Shown here piece after piece: positions 54,632 to 63,581 of a stretch of 64,000 nt of DNA. Location of the stretch: assembly GCA_026129745.1 (NCBI GenBank), contig JAHCHL010000002.1:1-64000 (forward strand), read 5' to 3'. The stretch's first letter is position 1. Each line of letters starts with the position of its first letter. Under the pieces are notes generated by a model. That model had not been told where the DNA came from and did no database searches. It worked only from the letters and a program-made list of their open reading frames with translations. The DNA is from Fimbriimonadales bacterium. GTDB taxonomy: Bacteria; Armatimonadota; Fimbriimonadia; Fimbriimonadales; ATM1. The position numbers and the translations under genes were made by a program.

Positions 54632-55010
54632 GCGTTGGAATGACGCCCGGCATCGACTCGACGCATGATGTGCTGATCACGTGTTCTTGTTGGCGGTACT
54701 GACCATAAAAGTAGTAGTACTCGATAATCAGAGCGCATAGTGCGACGACGAGCATGCTCAGCAACAGGGCCATTTTTCTGCTGAGAACTCCTGGCTTAGC
54801 GGGCAGCGCTTGCATCACTTGAGGATAGAGTTCTGAAGGCGCGACAATGGTTAGTCCTCCAAGTCCTGCTGAAACTGTTTGCAATTCTTTGTGGTACTCG
54901 GCGCAGCTTTCACACGTACCGAGGTGTTGGGCGACCTCGGGTGATACACCTGCACTCAATGCGTTCGCGTCCGATTCGGCAAGCAGTTGCCGAACCGTCT
55001 CACATTTCAT
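54567..55010 (-). CDS. zinc-finger anti-sigma factor, single-pass membrane protein
   Basis: A 147-residue protein from the ATG at 55010 (AGGAAG upstream; an alternative ATG at 55031 directly abuts the sigma stop). The zf-HC2 motif is QHLGTCESCAEYH in the cytoplasmic part. A transmembrane helix follows (~75-97, ALLLSMLVVALCALIIEYYYF), and a short outer tail rich in Ser/Thr/Gln. It is the expected partner of the ECF sigma factor immediately upstream. Confidence 0.85.
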   Translation of the reverse strand: MKCETVRQLLAESDANALSAGVSPEVAQHLGTCESCAEYHKELQTVSAGLGGLTIVAPSELYPQVMQALPAKPGVLSRKMALLLSMLVVALCALIIEYYYFYGQYRQQEHVISTSCVESMPGVIPTPNTEEYSQTSQLTLEQLTPSQ

Positions 55011-55031
55011 CGATCTTCCTGGCGAACTCAT

Positions 55032-55640
55032 TCAGTCGATCACCTTGCCGTAAAGACGTCTTCGCAGCCACTCTCTGCCTCTTCCGAGTCTGCTTTTGAC
55101 TGTTCCCATGGGTATGCCCAGCATGTCCGCGATTTCGTCGACACGTACGCCTTCGAGATGGTGGAGCACGAGAACGATTCGCTGATCATCTGGAATGCTC
55201 AGAAGCGCGTTCATGAGTTCTTCGTTGGTCACTTGAAGTTCGGCGTGCGCTTGGGGGCTGTTGCTAAAGTCGGGAATGTCGATTCCGCTCGACTTCATCG
55301 CATCCAGCGACACCTGTTTACCTGTTTTTCTCGCCCGGACCAAATCGATAGCGACATTTGTTGCAGTCTTGCACAAATAGGCGACGACTCCGCCGTCTGT
55401 TCTTAGACTGCCGAGCCTTTTGTATGCTCGTACAAACGTTTCCTGCACTACGTCTTTCGCGTCGGTCGCATTGCCGACGATGGCGAGGGCGACCGTGTAG
55501 ACTCTGTCTTGGTGCCGATGGAAAAGGCTCTCAAAGGCAGCCCTTTGTCCGCTTTGAGCTCTTTGCACCAGTTCAGCATCATCGAGATGCTGCAGGGACG
55601 AAGATTGGTCTTCCCTCATCTCCAAACGTTTGCGAAGCAA
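55032..55640 (-). CDS. ECF-type sigma factor (RpoE-like)
   Basis: A 202-residue sigma-70 family factor. Region 2 shows YTVALAIVGNATDAKDVVQETFVRAYKRL; region 4 shows LVLHHLEGVRVDEIADMLGIPMGTVKSRLGRGR. The length is standard for ECF factors. The start may be TTG 55640 (GGAAC upstream) or ATG 55619. The gene is directly followed by its zinc-finger anti-sigma factor. Confidence 0.93.
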   Translation of the reverse strand: MLRKRLEMREDQSSSLQHLDDAELVQRAQSGQRAAFESLFHRHQDRVYTVALAIVGNATDAKDVVQETFVRAYKRLGSLRTDGGVVAYLCKTATNVAIDLVRARKTGKQVSLDAMKSSGIDIPDFSNSPQAHAELQVTNEELMNALLSIPDDQRIVLVLHHLEGVRVDEIADMLGIPMGTVKSRLGRGREWLRRRLYGKVID

Positions 55641-55786
55641 TCAGGTTCCATGTTTCATGACAGCGGCATCTTGCGAAAAGTAATTCAGCGAGCATTCCGG
55701 CCAAAAGAGTTCGATGCAAGCTTCAATTCCAAGTAAGCTTTCTCCTCCGACTCATGAAGCGTATACCCGAGTATGTATAAGGACGT

Positions 55787-56554
55787 ATGAACCGAGGCAA
55801 CCCGTTCGACCGGCTTATTCGGCAGCTAAGAGAAAGCCGCGCTCCGGCGGCGTTCACTCTGCTGGGAGTCGCGTTCGTCTTTTGGCTCGCCATTTGGCTA
55901 CTGTCAGGCGGAACGGGCGCTGCGCGGCTTCTCGAAGGCTTGGTTTTCCAGACAGAAGGCTGGATTCAGCGGCCATGGACTGCGTTGACGTACATCTTTG
56001 CAAATCCGGCTCCATTGGCCATCCTTTTTGTTGGTATCGGCCTGTTCTTCTTTGGTGCCGCTCTTGAGAGAAGCTGGGGGACACGGCGGTTCATTGGCTT
56101 TTTCGCTTCGATAACGGCTTTAACGGCCTTGGTTTCCCTGATTGGTTCAGTGGTACTCGGAACACCTTACGTCATGAGCACAATGGGCATGCCGATCTCT
56201 TGTGCGATCATCGCCTGGGCTTCGATGAATCCGTCGGCGACGGTTCTGCTTTGGATGGTTTTGCCGATCAAGGCTGTTTGGATTGGGTGGATCACGTTCA
56301 TTTTGGCCTTGGTTTCGTTCACCTATGCGATCCCAGGGATGGCGCCGTTCTTGGCGGTCCCGCTCGTTTCTTCTTGGGCGTATGCGTCCGGACGTCTTCG
56401 CTTGCCTTCGATGCCGACAGCTCGGACGCGGGGGCGTGAAGGGGACTATGGTGGGGTCGATTGGGAGAAGCGGCGGCAGGCCGAAGATGAACGCCGCAGG
56501 CTGAAGGAGCTTTTCGAGCGGTCTTGGCGTGACGATACAGACGCCAAGGACTGA
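55787..56554 (+). CDS. rhomboid-like membrane protein, probably without protease activity
   Basis: A 255-residue protein with about six hydrophobic segments and a charged C-terminal tail (EKRRQAEDERRRLKELFER). RPWTALTYIF and ALERSWGTRRFIGFF match the rhomboid L1 and TM region. The usual GxSG with catalytic Ser is replaced by a GMPIS-type sequence and no partner His is evident, so it is likely a pseudoprotease. Start set by AAGGA before the ATG. Confidence 0.65.
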   Translation: MNRGNPFDRLIRQLRESRAPAAFTLLGVAFVFWLAIWLLSGGTGAARLLEGLVFQTEGWIQRPWTALTYIFANPAPLAILFVGIGLFFFGAALERSWGTRRFIGFFASITALTALVSLIGSVVLGTPYVMSTMGMPISCAIIAWASMNPSATVLLWMVLPIKAVWIGWITFILALVSFTYAIPGMAPFLAVPLVSSWAYASGRLRLPSMPTARTRGREGDYGGVDWEKRRQAEDERRRLKELFERSWRDDTDAKD

Positions 56555-56639
56555 TTTTCGTGACGTTAAGTTTTGGGCATTTTGGCGGTCGAACTTTGGT
56601 TGAATGGAACATTTCTGAACCTGGAGGGGTAGTATTGTG

Positions 56640-56790
56640 TGAGCCGGTGGAGAAATCGCCGGCGACGTCTAATTTCCCTTGACCGGGAAAGCGGGGGAAC
56701 CAGTCCTTTGGGGCGAATACTGTGCAAGCAGTTAGAGTAACTCTTGGCTCGAGCCCGACAGCTAACCCCGTAGACGAAGCGAGAGCCTTA
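56640..56790 (+). ncRNA. c-di-AMP riboswitch (ydaO/yuaA class) aptamer
   Basis: The 526-bp gap between 56554 and 57080 contains the conserved core of the ydaO-yuaA RNA: GCCGG near 56643, GCGGGGGAACCA at 56691-56702, TTTGGGGCGAAT at 56707-56718, and GAGCCCGACAGCTAACCCCG at 56751-56770 with TAGACG after it. These blocks occur in order and spacing as in known members. The class senses cyclic di-AMP and usually turns genes off on binding. The downstream terminator and gene order fit. Boundaries are approximate. Confidence 0.88.
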
Positions 56791-56823
56791 CAACCGAGAC
56801 GGCGAAGTCGCCGTCACCCGCAG

Positions 56824-56860
56824 AAAGGCTGTGCTCTCGTCAAACGAAGCATGGCTTTTT
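56824..56860 (+). terminator. riboswitch expression-platform terminator
   Basis: AAAGGCTGT...TCG and CGA...ATGGCTTTTT (with wobbles and one bulge) form a hairpin followed by GATTTT, an intrinsic terminator. AGCCTT at 56785-56790 (edge of the aptamer) can pair instead with AAGGCT at 56825-56830 as antiterminator, the usual logic of an OFF switch. Inferred by eye, without energy calculation. Confidence 0.55.
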
Positions 56861-56989
56861 GATTTTGGGAGAATCGGAACAGGTTTCTCTGTTGAGTCAG
56901 GCACGGTCAACGAGAAAGAACCGTCGCCGATGGCCGATGGGGCGTTAGTCCCAAACATTGGCCACCAGGCTAGACACCTCCTGACAGTG

Positions 56990-57030
56990 GGGCGTCGCTC
57001 TGAGCACGGAGCGACGCCCTGCGCACTTTT
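56990..57030 (+). terminator. strong second hairpin upstream of the parvulin gene
   Basis: GGGCGTCGCTC at 56990-57000 and GAGCGACGCCC at 57009-57019 are a perfect 11-bp inverted repeat with an 8-base loop; TTTT follows at 57027-57030. It is 50 bp before the ATG. It may be a second terminator or a stabilising 5' structure. Confidence 0.6.
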
Positions 57031-57079
57031 GCATGCAAACGCCCGACGGCCCATGAGCGTCTATACTGAACGTAGAACG

Positions 57080-58039
57080 ATGAGACAGAGGATTTCAGCA
57101 TTTGCAGTGGCAAGTTTCGCCTTCTGCATCGGTTATGGCCAGGACATGAGTCGTGCCATGTTGACGGTGAATGGAGAATCGATTTCGCGCGGCGAGTACT
57201 ACCGCAGGATGGAGTTTCTTCCTGATGTTGGCAAGGTCGTGAACGACCGATTCGTCGAGCGCACTCCTGCATTTCTCACGATCGAGCGCTTAGTGAATGA
57301 GAAGATCATTTTGCAGCTTGCGAAGAGGCATGGCGTTGCGCCGACTCCGGGCGAAGTCGAAAACGAATTCAACTTTAGAAGGCAGGACTTTCCGGAACAG
57401 ATTCGGAGCCTGTTGGAATTTGGCGTGACAGAAGAGGAGATCAAGGGACAGATCGCCGTCGAGATGGCGCAGTTCAATTTGTTGACGAAGGGCATTACGG
57501 TTACAGACCAACAGATCAGCGATCACTACAACAACAATCGTTTCTTCTACAGCATTCCGGCAAAAGCTACGTTGCGAGTCATCGTCGTCAAGACTGAAGC
57601 GGACAAGGCTCGTGTAGATGCGGCGCTGCGTTCAAGGAGTTTCGGCGAAGTCGCACGAGAACATTCGGTCGATCTGTCGAAGTTTGCAGATGGTGGCGGA
57701 ATGTTAGGAGAGATTCCGATCGACCGGTTGCCTCAGAACGTGCGGAGTTGGGTCGAGGTTCTCGATGCAGGCAAGAACACGCCTTGGATCGAAAGCAGCG
57801 ACGCTCATTTGATCTATCACATTGAGAAAAAGACGCCTGAGCAGCAGCTTCCTTTGGATGACAAACTAAGAAGACAGATCAGGAAGAAGATGATGCTCGA
57901 TATGGGCCGCGCGAGGAACGACATCAAGGCGATGATGGACGAAATGCTGAAGACTGTCAAAGTCGTGATCGACTCACCTGCTCTTCAGAAGATCTGGGAC
58001 TCGTACATCAAGGACTATCAGACGATCAACCGGCAATGA
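57080..58039 (+). CDS. parvulin-type (SurA/PrsA-like) peptidyl-prolyl isomerase, exported
   Basis: A 319-residue protein from the ATG at 57080, which gives a signal peptide (RQRISAFAVASFAFCIGYGQ). The frame is open upstream through the riboswitch region but that is not coding. A SurA_N-like helical region (~30-150) precedes a parvulin domain (~160-260) with ATLRVIVVKTEADKA, SFGEVAREHSVD and GGGMLGEIP; a helical C-terminus closes it. It folds exported proteins. Controlled by the c-di-AMP riboswitch. Overlaps the next gene by 4 bp. Confidence 0.88.
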   Translation: MRQRISAFAVASFAFCIGYGQDMSRAMLTVNGESISRGEYYRRMEFLPDVGKVVNDRFVERTPAFLTIERLVNEKIILQLAKRHGVAPTPGEVENEFNFRRQDFPEQIRSLLEFGVTEEEIKGQIAVEMAQFNLLTKGITVTDQQISDHYNNNRFFYSIPAKATLRVIVVKTEADKARVDAALRSRSFGEVAREHSVDLSKFADGGGMLGEIPIDRLPQNVRSWVEVLDAGKNTPWIESSDAHLIYHIEKKTPEQQLPLDDKLRRQIRKKMMLDMGRARNDIKAMMDEMLKTVKVVIDSPALQKIWDSYIKDYQTINRQ

Positions 58040-59451
58040 TCACGATCGTCGGACTCGGTCCCGGCGACCCCGAACTCATTCCCAGGCGCAACATCGAATC
58101 GCTCCGATCCGGCAAGCGAGTCATTCTTCGGACGAAGGTGCATCCAAGCGTTTCGCATCTCGAAGAGCTGGGCCTTTCCTTTGAAACTTGCGATGACTTG
58201 TATGAAACCGTGGAGTCGTTCGACGAGCTATATGAAGCAATAGCGGATCGAGTCCTTTCTGCGGCCGAATGTGTTTATGCGGTGCCGGGGCATCCGCTGT
58301 TCGGAGAGGAGAGCGTTCGCATCTTACAATCGCGGGGTCAAACGGAGATTCTTGGCGCGCCGAGTTTCGTCGACGTCGTTTTGGACGCTGTTGGGAAGCC
58401 GATCTCAGGCGCACTGCAGGTTTGGAACGCGTATGATCCGAGATCTCACTTTGTCGATCCACGAAGTTCGCAGATCATATTCAATTTGGACTCAAAAGAG
58501 GTCGCATCCGAATCGAAGTTATGGCTAATGCGGTTCTATCCGCCGGAGCATTCTGTCAGTTTGATTCAGGGCTGGCGGTCGGGAATCAACGAGAGGAAGG
58601 TCGACACACCGCTTGCAGAACTCGATCACTTTGATTTCGACCCTTTAACAAGTGCTTTCATCGAAGGATTGCCGTTGGAGAGGCCGCATGGGTTTTATGG
58701 ACTTGTCGATATCGTCGATACGTTGCTCGGCCCGGATGGATGTCCGTGGGATCGCGAGCAGACGCACGAAACGCTTAAGAAGCATTTGATCGAGGAAGCT
58801 TATGAGACCATCGAGGCGATCGATTCGAACGATCCGGACAAACTTTGCGAGGAGTTGGGTGACTTGCTGCTTCAACCTTTGATGCATTCGCAAATGGATG
58901 CGATCGAAGGGCTTTACGACATAGACGATGTCATCGAGGCAATCAGCTCGAAGCTTGTGCGCAGACATCCGCATGTTTTCGGCGATGTGGAAGTCGAGTC
59001 TTCGCAAGAAGTTCTGAGCAACTGGGATTCGATTAAGCAAGCGGAGAGTGCAAGTGAGAAGCGATCCATCCTCGCGGGAGTGCCAAGCAGTTTGCCGGCG
59101 TTGCTTCGCGCTTATGAAGTGAGCAAGCGAGCTGCGCGCGTCGGTTTCGAGTGGCCCGACGCCGATTCGGTCATGGAAAAGGTGGGTGAGGAATTGACGG
59201 AGCTTCGAGAGGCTCTGTTATCCGGCGATCATGCTGCAATCGAGGCGGAGTTTGGGGATTTGCTGTTTGCGCTTGTGAACGTCGCTCGTTGGAAAGGCGT
59301 TGAGCCAGAAGAGGCGCTTCGGAAGATGGTGCTTCGGTTCGCGACGCGTTTCGAGTCGATGGAATCGAACGCTAAGAAACCGCTGAAGGAGCTATCGGCA
59401 AGAGAATGGGATGAGCTTTGGGAATCTGCGAAACAGGACGCTACCGATTGA
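58036..59451 (+). CDS. YabN-like tetrapyrrole-methylase/MazG fusion protein
   Basis: A 471-residue protein. The N-terminal ~210 residues form a tetrapyrrole (corrin/porphyrin) methylase-like domain (IVGLGPGDPELIP and AVPGHPLFGE). The C-terminal half is a MazG NTP pyrophosphohydrolase: GCPWDREQTHETLKKHLIEEAYETIEAI and EELGDLLLQ, then a second MazG half with EFGDLLFALVNVARW. This is the YabN layout of firmicutes, where it also sits near a PrsA-like isomerase. MazG removes abnormal NTPs. Translationally coupled to the isomerase gene. Confidence 0.88.
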   Translation: MITIVGLGPGDPELIPRRNIESLRSGKRVILRTKVHPSVSHLEELGLSFETCDDLYETVESFDELYEAIADRVLSAAECVYAVPGHPLFGEESVRILQSRGQTEILGAPSFVDVVLDAVGKPISGALQVWNAYDPRSHFVDPRSSQIIFNLDSKEVASESKLWLMRFYPPEHSVSLIQGWRSGINERKVDTPLAELDHFDFDPLTSAFIEGLPLERPHGFYGLVDIVDTLLGPDGCPWDREQTHETLKKHLIEEAYETIEAIDSNDPDKLCEELGDLLLQPLMHSQMDAIEGLYDIDDVIEAISSKLVRRHPHVFGDVEVESSQEVLSNWDSIKQAESASEKRSILAGVPSSLPALLRAYEVSKRAARVGFEWPDADSVMEKVGEELTELREALLSGDHAAIEAEFGDLLFALVNVARWKGVEPEEALRKMVLRFATRFESMESNAKKPLKELSAREWDELWESAKQDATD

Positions 59452-60172
59452 AATCTGCCACCCGTTCTTTGTTCTTGCTGATTGCGCGCAGCGACATGGA
59501 TTCTGTTTCAGGATTGCGATTATCGAGTCGGAACTCGACTCGATAAAGGTACAGGTGGTGCTGACCGAATGAGACGTTCTTCGGAGCCAGCGTGCTTTCG
59601 AATTCGCCAATGATCGCAGACACTCCCGGTGCAAACTGGTACCAGGGAAAGCCCGTGTAGTCGCTGAACTTTTCTGATCTTTGCTTCCAGACGAGCGTTT
59701 GTTTTTGCGGAGTTATCACTTCTTCGTCGAACAGTAACACGAAACGCACATTGTTCAAATCTTCCAAGTTGGCTGTGCCGTATTCTTCGCCATTGATCCA
59801 GTCGTTTCTCGGCGATGCCGCGAGCTGAACCAAGAAAATCAGGCGCCCATCGACCTCTTGAACGACTTCGGTCCAACGGTTTGCCAACTCCTCATCCGAG
59901 AAGTACTCTCTTCGCTGCAAATAGCCGAGACGGGAGGCCACGAATCCTGGCGAGAACCACCAAGCGAACTCCATTTTCTGTTTGAAGGGTCCAGCCGTTC
60001 TCCAACCGAAGGTGACCTGAAATGGCTCGGCGCAGCGCCAAGAGGCTGTGGGAGACTCGCCCCACTCGCGTCCCATAGCGACCCATTGCGCCGGAGCCTG
60101 CTCGGGGAAATCGAGCGCTCTTCCGGCGTCATGGAGGGCAACTGCCGCCAACGCGATCGAAGCTAACGTCAC
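59441..60172 (-). CDS. exported protein of unknown function
   Basis: A 243-residue protein with a short N-terminal hydrophobic start (MTLASIALAAVALHDAGRA) that may be a signal peptide. The rest is rich in aromatic residues (FAWWFSPGF, LYLYRVEFR) and beta strands; no family recognised. It lies 7 bp after the RND pump gene, so it may be part of the efflux operon. Its 3' end overlaps the convergent MazG gene by 11 bp. Confidence 0.6.
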   Translation of the reverse strand: MTLASIALAAVALHDAGRALDFPEQAPAQWVAMGREWGESPTASWRCAEPFQVTFGWRTAGPFKQKMEFAWWFSPGFVASRLGYLQRREYFSDEELANRWTEVVQEVDGRLIFLVQLAASPRNDWINGEEYGTANLEDLNNVRFVLLFDEEVITPQKQTLVWKQRSEKFSDYTGFPWYQFAPGVSAIIGEFESTLAPKNVSFGQHHLYLYRVEFRLDNRNPETESMSLRAISKNKERVADFNR

Positions 60173-60179
60173 AGTTCGA

Positions 60180-63100
60180 TTATCGGTCTTCGGCAGGCGA
60201 GACTTCTGCTGTTTCTTGAATCGGTGTGCGGCTCAGTCGTCTATCCCTGAACTTGGTGATCGATTGGGAGAGATCGTCGAAGATCGTGTAACTGCATGGA
60301 ATGACGAACAGCGTCAGCAGGGTCGAAAGGCTAAGGCCGCCGATGATGACGATTCCGAGGGACTGGCGGAATTCGGATCCACGGCCGAAGGCCAATGCAA
60401 TCGGCACCATCGCAAGGATGAGTGCGAGCGTCGTCATCATGATTGGCCTGAGCCTCGCGTAGCCGGAGTCGAGCAGCGCGCGGTGTCTGTCCTCGCCTCG
60501 CGCTCTGAGCGTGTTCGCGTAGTCGACGAGCAAGATTGCGTTTTTGCCGACGAGGCCGATCAGCATGATGACGCCGATGACTGCGACGATATCGAACGCT
60601 TTACCCACTAACATCAGTGCAAGAAATGCGCCGACGAGCGCTTGCGGCTGCGCAAGCTGAATGACAAATGGATAGAGAACGTTGTTGAAGAGCGATGCAA
60701 GTACCAGGAAGACGAGGATGAGGCCAAGCCCGAATGCCATTCCGATGTATGGCTGCTCTCTTTGCTGCGTTTCGTTTTCTCCCAACTGAGCGAAGGTTAC
60801 GTTTTCGCCGAGATCCGCTTCATCGAGCGCTTTTTCGATTTGCGGACCCATCGTTCCAACGATGAATCCGGGCAGCAGGTTTGCGCTGACGACAATCTGT
60901 CTTTGGCGATCCTTACGTTCGACTTTGTCTGTTGAAACGCTTTCGACGATGTCGGCGATTTGACCTAAGAAGACCGGATTACCTTGTCGAAAGGCGATTG
61001 GGACGGATGCAAGCGCATCGATGTTTTGCCTAACATCGTCGGCGAGGTTTACTCGAATGTTGTATTCCCTGCCGAGTTCTCGGTACTTCGCATCGGTGTT
61101 TCCTTCGTAGAAAACTCTTGTCACCGATCCGAGCGTTCCGACCGATAAGTCGTTGTCGGCGAGCTTGATTCGATCTGGGCGCACGATCAGTTCGGGCTTT
61201 CCAGGTTTAGAAGAGAGTTCGAGATTAACGATTCCTTCGACTTTCGACAGCGCTTCCAAAGCCTTTTCAGCGGCCGGCGCGACGAGGTCTGGGTTCGCGC
61301 TCTTGATGCCAACTTGCACCGGCGCACCGAATCCGAATCCGCTCTGAGCGCTCATCACGATTTGCGCGTCTGGGATCTTGCCGACTCGCTGTTGAAGGTC
61401 TGTGAGGACTGAAGTTTGATGTCTCTTTCGGAGGTCTTCCGTTTTCGACCAGAACTTGATGGTGTCCTCAAGCGACTGTTTGTCTTTGAGCGTAACTTGT
61501 AGCTGTGCGTACTGCGATCCTGAACTGCGCGTGCCGATGCCGCTCGTTTGCGATCCGACGGTGCTTGTTACGTATTCGACATCTGGGATCTGCCGCGCAA
61601 TGCCTTCGATTCTTTCGACAACTGCGAGTGTTTTGTCGAGCGATGAACCAGGCGGCATCGTGACGTTCACCGAGACCAATCCTGAATCCGTCGCCGGTGC
61701 GAAACTGAAGTTGAAGATCGGTCCGCCTTTGAATTGAGTTAGTGTGTAACCGAGAGCGGTGAATGCGATCATCGCTGCGCCGAACAACGCTCCGCCGACG
61801 AGGATTCTTCCGTTTCTCTTCTTGAACAGTACGCTGAGGATGAAGATGACGACGGCGACGATGACCGCTGTCTGCGCTAAACCGAAACCCATACCAATCG
61901 CGCTTCCCAGATTCGGGGCGAAGCTTCCGCCGATCATCATGAACACGCCGAACAAGAACGCCCATCCGCCCATGAACACGAGCCAGCGTCGATTCAGCGC
62001 TTTGTTTAGTAAGTTTCGGTAACCGTCTGCGAATCGGTGGAAGCCGTTGTCGAACCACTTCGCAAACCCGCGTTTGTCTTCGAGGTTCTCCCCTTTGCGA
62101 TACCAGCGCGAAGCGAGCATCGGCGTCAATGTGAACGAAACGAAGAGCGAAAAGAGCGTCGCGGTTGCGACTGTTAGCGCAAAGGGTCTGAAGAACTGCC
62201 CCGTGATGCCACCCATCAGCGCAACCGGCAAGAAGATGACGACGTCGACCATCGTAATCGAGACTGCCGCGAGACCGATCTCCATTCGCCCGTTGATTGC
62301 AGCGGTTTCTGGGTCTTCGCCCATTTGCAAGTGGCGGTACGTGTTTTCGAGAACGACGATGGCGTCATCGACCAAAATTCCAACCGCGAGCGACAGCCCG
62401 AGCATCGTCATGATGTTCAGGGTGAATCCAAAAGCACCAATCGCGGCGAACGCCGCGAACAGGCAGGTTGGAATCGCGAGCGCGACGATCAGCGTTCCGC
62501 GGAAGTTATGAAGGAACAGATAAACGATTCCGATGACGCCGAAGATTCCAACGAAGAGCGCAATGTTCAGTTCGTGCAGCGATTCCTTGACGTATTTTGC
62601 GGCTTCTCTTGTGATCGTGAACGTTATTGGAAAGTCTTTGGAGAGTTGGTCGAGCTCCGCTTTGACGGCGTTTGTGATGGCGACTGTATTTCCTTCACGC
62701 GTTTTTTGGATGGTTATGATGACCGCATCGCGGCCGTTTACCCGGCTTATTTCCGTGCGTTCGGCTGGGCCATCGGTGATCGTCGCAATGTCGCTAAGTC
62801 GAACGATTGCCGGCGGGACGCTTGGGTTCATTCGGTCGGATACGGGAATGTTGAGTTCGCGCAACTCATCGACCGATTCGAATTCACCTTGAACGCGAAC
62901 GGACGTTTCGCTTTGACCCTCCGTTATTCTTCCGCCTGGAATGTTCACGGATGCGCCTGCGATGGTGTTGAGCGTGTCGGTGATTCCGATTCCGTAGCTG
63001 AGCAACCGGTCTCTGTCGACGGCGACGCGAATCTCCCTTGTTTGTCCTCCTGAAACGCGCACTTCTGCGACGCCTGGAACGCGCGCAAGTCTGTCTTTGA

Positions 63101-63581
63101 TTCTTTCGTCGATTGTGTCGCGCAGTTCGAGCGCGGTCAGCTTGTCGCTCTCAACTGCGATGTATAGGATCGGTTCGCCGGCGATGTTGAGTTTCGATAC
63201 GACGGGCTTTTCCGCGTCGACTGGGAGTGTTCCGACGATCTCATCGGTTTTCGATTTGACGTCATTGAGCGCGGCATCTTGATCGACTCCCAACTCGAAT
63301 TCGATTGCAACGATGGACAGACCTTCGAGCGAAGTCGATTGGATGCTTCGAATTCCGTTTACGGTTGTGACCGCATCTTCAATCGGTTTCGAGACGAGCG
63401 TCTCGATTTCTTGCGGGCTTGCGCCCGGATAAGGCGTTTGAATTGTGATGAACGGGAATTCGATTTCCGGGTTTTGCTCAACGGGAAGGCTGCGCAAAGC
63501 GAGGAATCCCAGCACCATCGCTGCAATCATCAGCATGAAGACCCAGACAGGCCTTCGTATTGCGGCGAGAGTCAGCCACAT
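60180..63581 (-). CDS. RND-family efflux pump inner-membrane subunit
   Basis: A 1,133-residue HAE1-type transporter (AcrB/MdtB-like). N-terminal TM1 (FMLMIAAMVLGFLALRSLP), the porter domain with VEQNPEIEFPFITI and TPYPGASPQEIETLVSKPIEDAV, and the proton-relay TM4 SLAVGILVDDAIVVLENTYRHL with its Asp pair. The total of 12 helices and two large outer loops matches the family. It exports drugs, detergents or similar compounds by proton antiport; the substrate is unknown. Directly follows the adaptor gene. Confidence 0.93.
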   Translation of the reverse strand: MWLTLAAIRRPVWVFMLMIAAMVLGFLALRSLPVEQNPEIEFPFITIQTPYPGASPQEIETLVSKPIEDAVTTVNGIRSIQSTSLEGLSIVAIEFELGVDQDAALNDVKSKTDEIVGTLPVDAEKPVVSKLNIAGEPILYIAVESDKLTALELRDTIDERIKDRLARVPGVAEVRVSGGQTREIRVAVDRDRLLSYGIGITDTLNTIAGASVNIPGGRITEGQSETSVRVQGEFESVDELRELNIPVSDRMNPSVPPAIVRLSDIATITDGPAERTEISRVNGRDAVIITIQKTREGNTVAITNAVKAELDQLSKDFPITFTITREAAKYVKESLHELNIALFVGIFGVIGIVYLFLHNFRGTLIVALAIPTCLFAAFAAIGAFGFTLNIMTMLGLSLAVGILVDDAIVVLENTYRHLQMGEDPETAAINGRMEIGLAAVSITMVDVVIFLPVALMGGITGQFFRPFALTVATATLFSLFVSFTLTPMLASRWYRKGENLEDKRGFAKWFDNGFHRFADGYRNLLNKALNRRWLVFMGGWAFLFGVFMMIGGSFAPNLGSAIGMGFGLAQTAVIVAVVIFILSVLFKKRNGRILVGGALFGAAMIAFTALGYTLTQFKGGPIFNFSFAPATDSGLVSVNVTMPPGSSLDKTLAVVERIEGIARQIPDVEYVTSTVGSQTSGIGTRSSGSQYAQLQVTLKDKQSLEDTIKFWSKTEDLRKRHQTSVLTDLQQRVGKIPDAQIVMSAQSGFGFGAPVQVGIKSANPDLVAPAAEKALEALSKVEGIVNLELSSKPGKPELIVRPDRIKLADNDLSVGTLGSVTRVFYEGNTDAKYRELGREYNIRVNLADDVRQNIDALASVPIAFRQGNPVFLGQIADIVESVSTDKVERKDRQRQIVVSANLLPGFIVGTMGPQIEKALDEADLGENVTFAQLGENETQQREQPYIGMAFGLGLILVFLVLASLFNNVLYPFVIQLAQPQALVGAFLALMLVGKAFDIVAVIGVIMLIGLVGKNAILLVDYANTLRARGEDRHRALLDSGYARLRPIMMTTLALILAMVPIALAFGRGSEFRQSLGIVIIGGLSLSTLLTLFVIPCSYTIFDDLSQSITKFRDRRLSRTPIQETAEVSPAEDR

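Noticed and set aside
56831-57079. Upstream extension of the parvulin ORF from a GTG at 56831
   Set aside because: This start lies inside the predicted riboswitch terminator hairpin, and the encoded segment lacks any similarity; the signal peptide begins at 57080.
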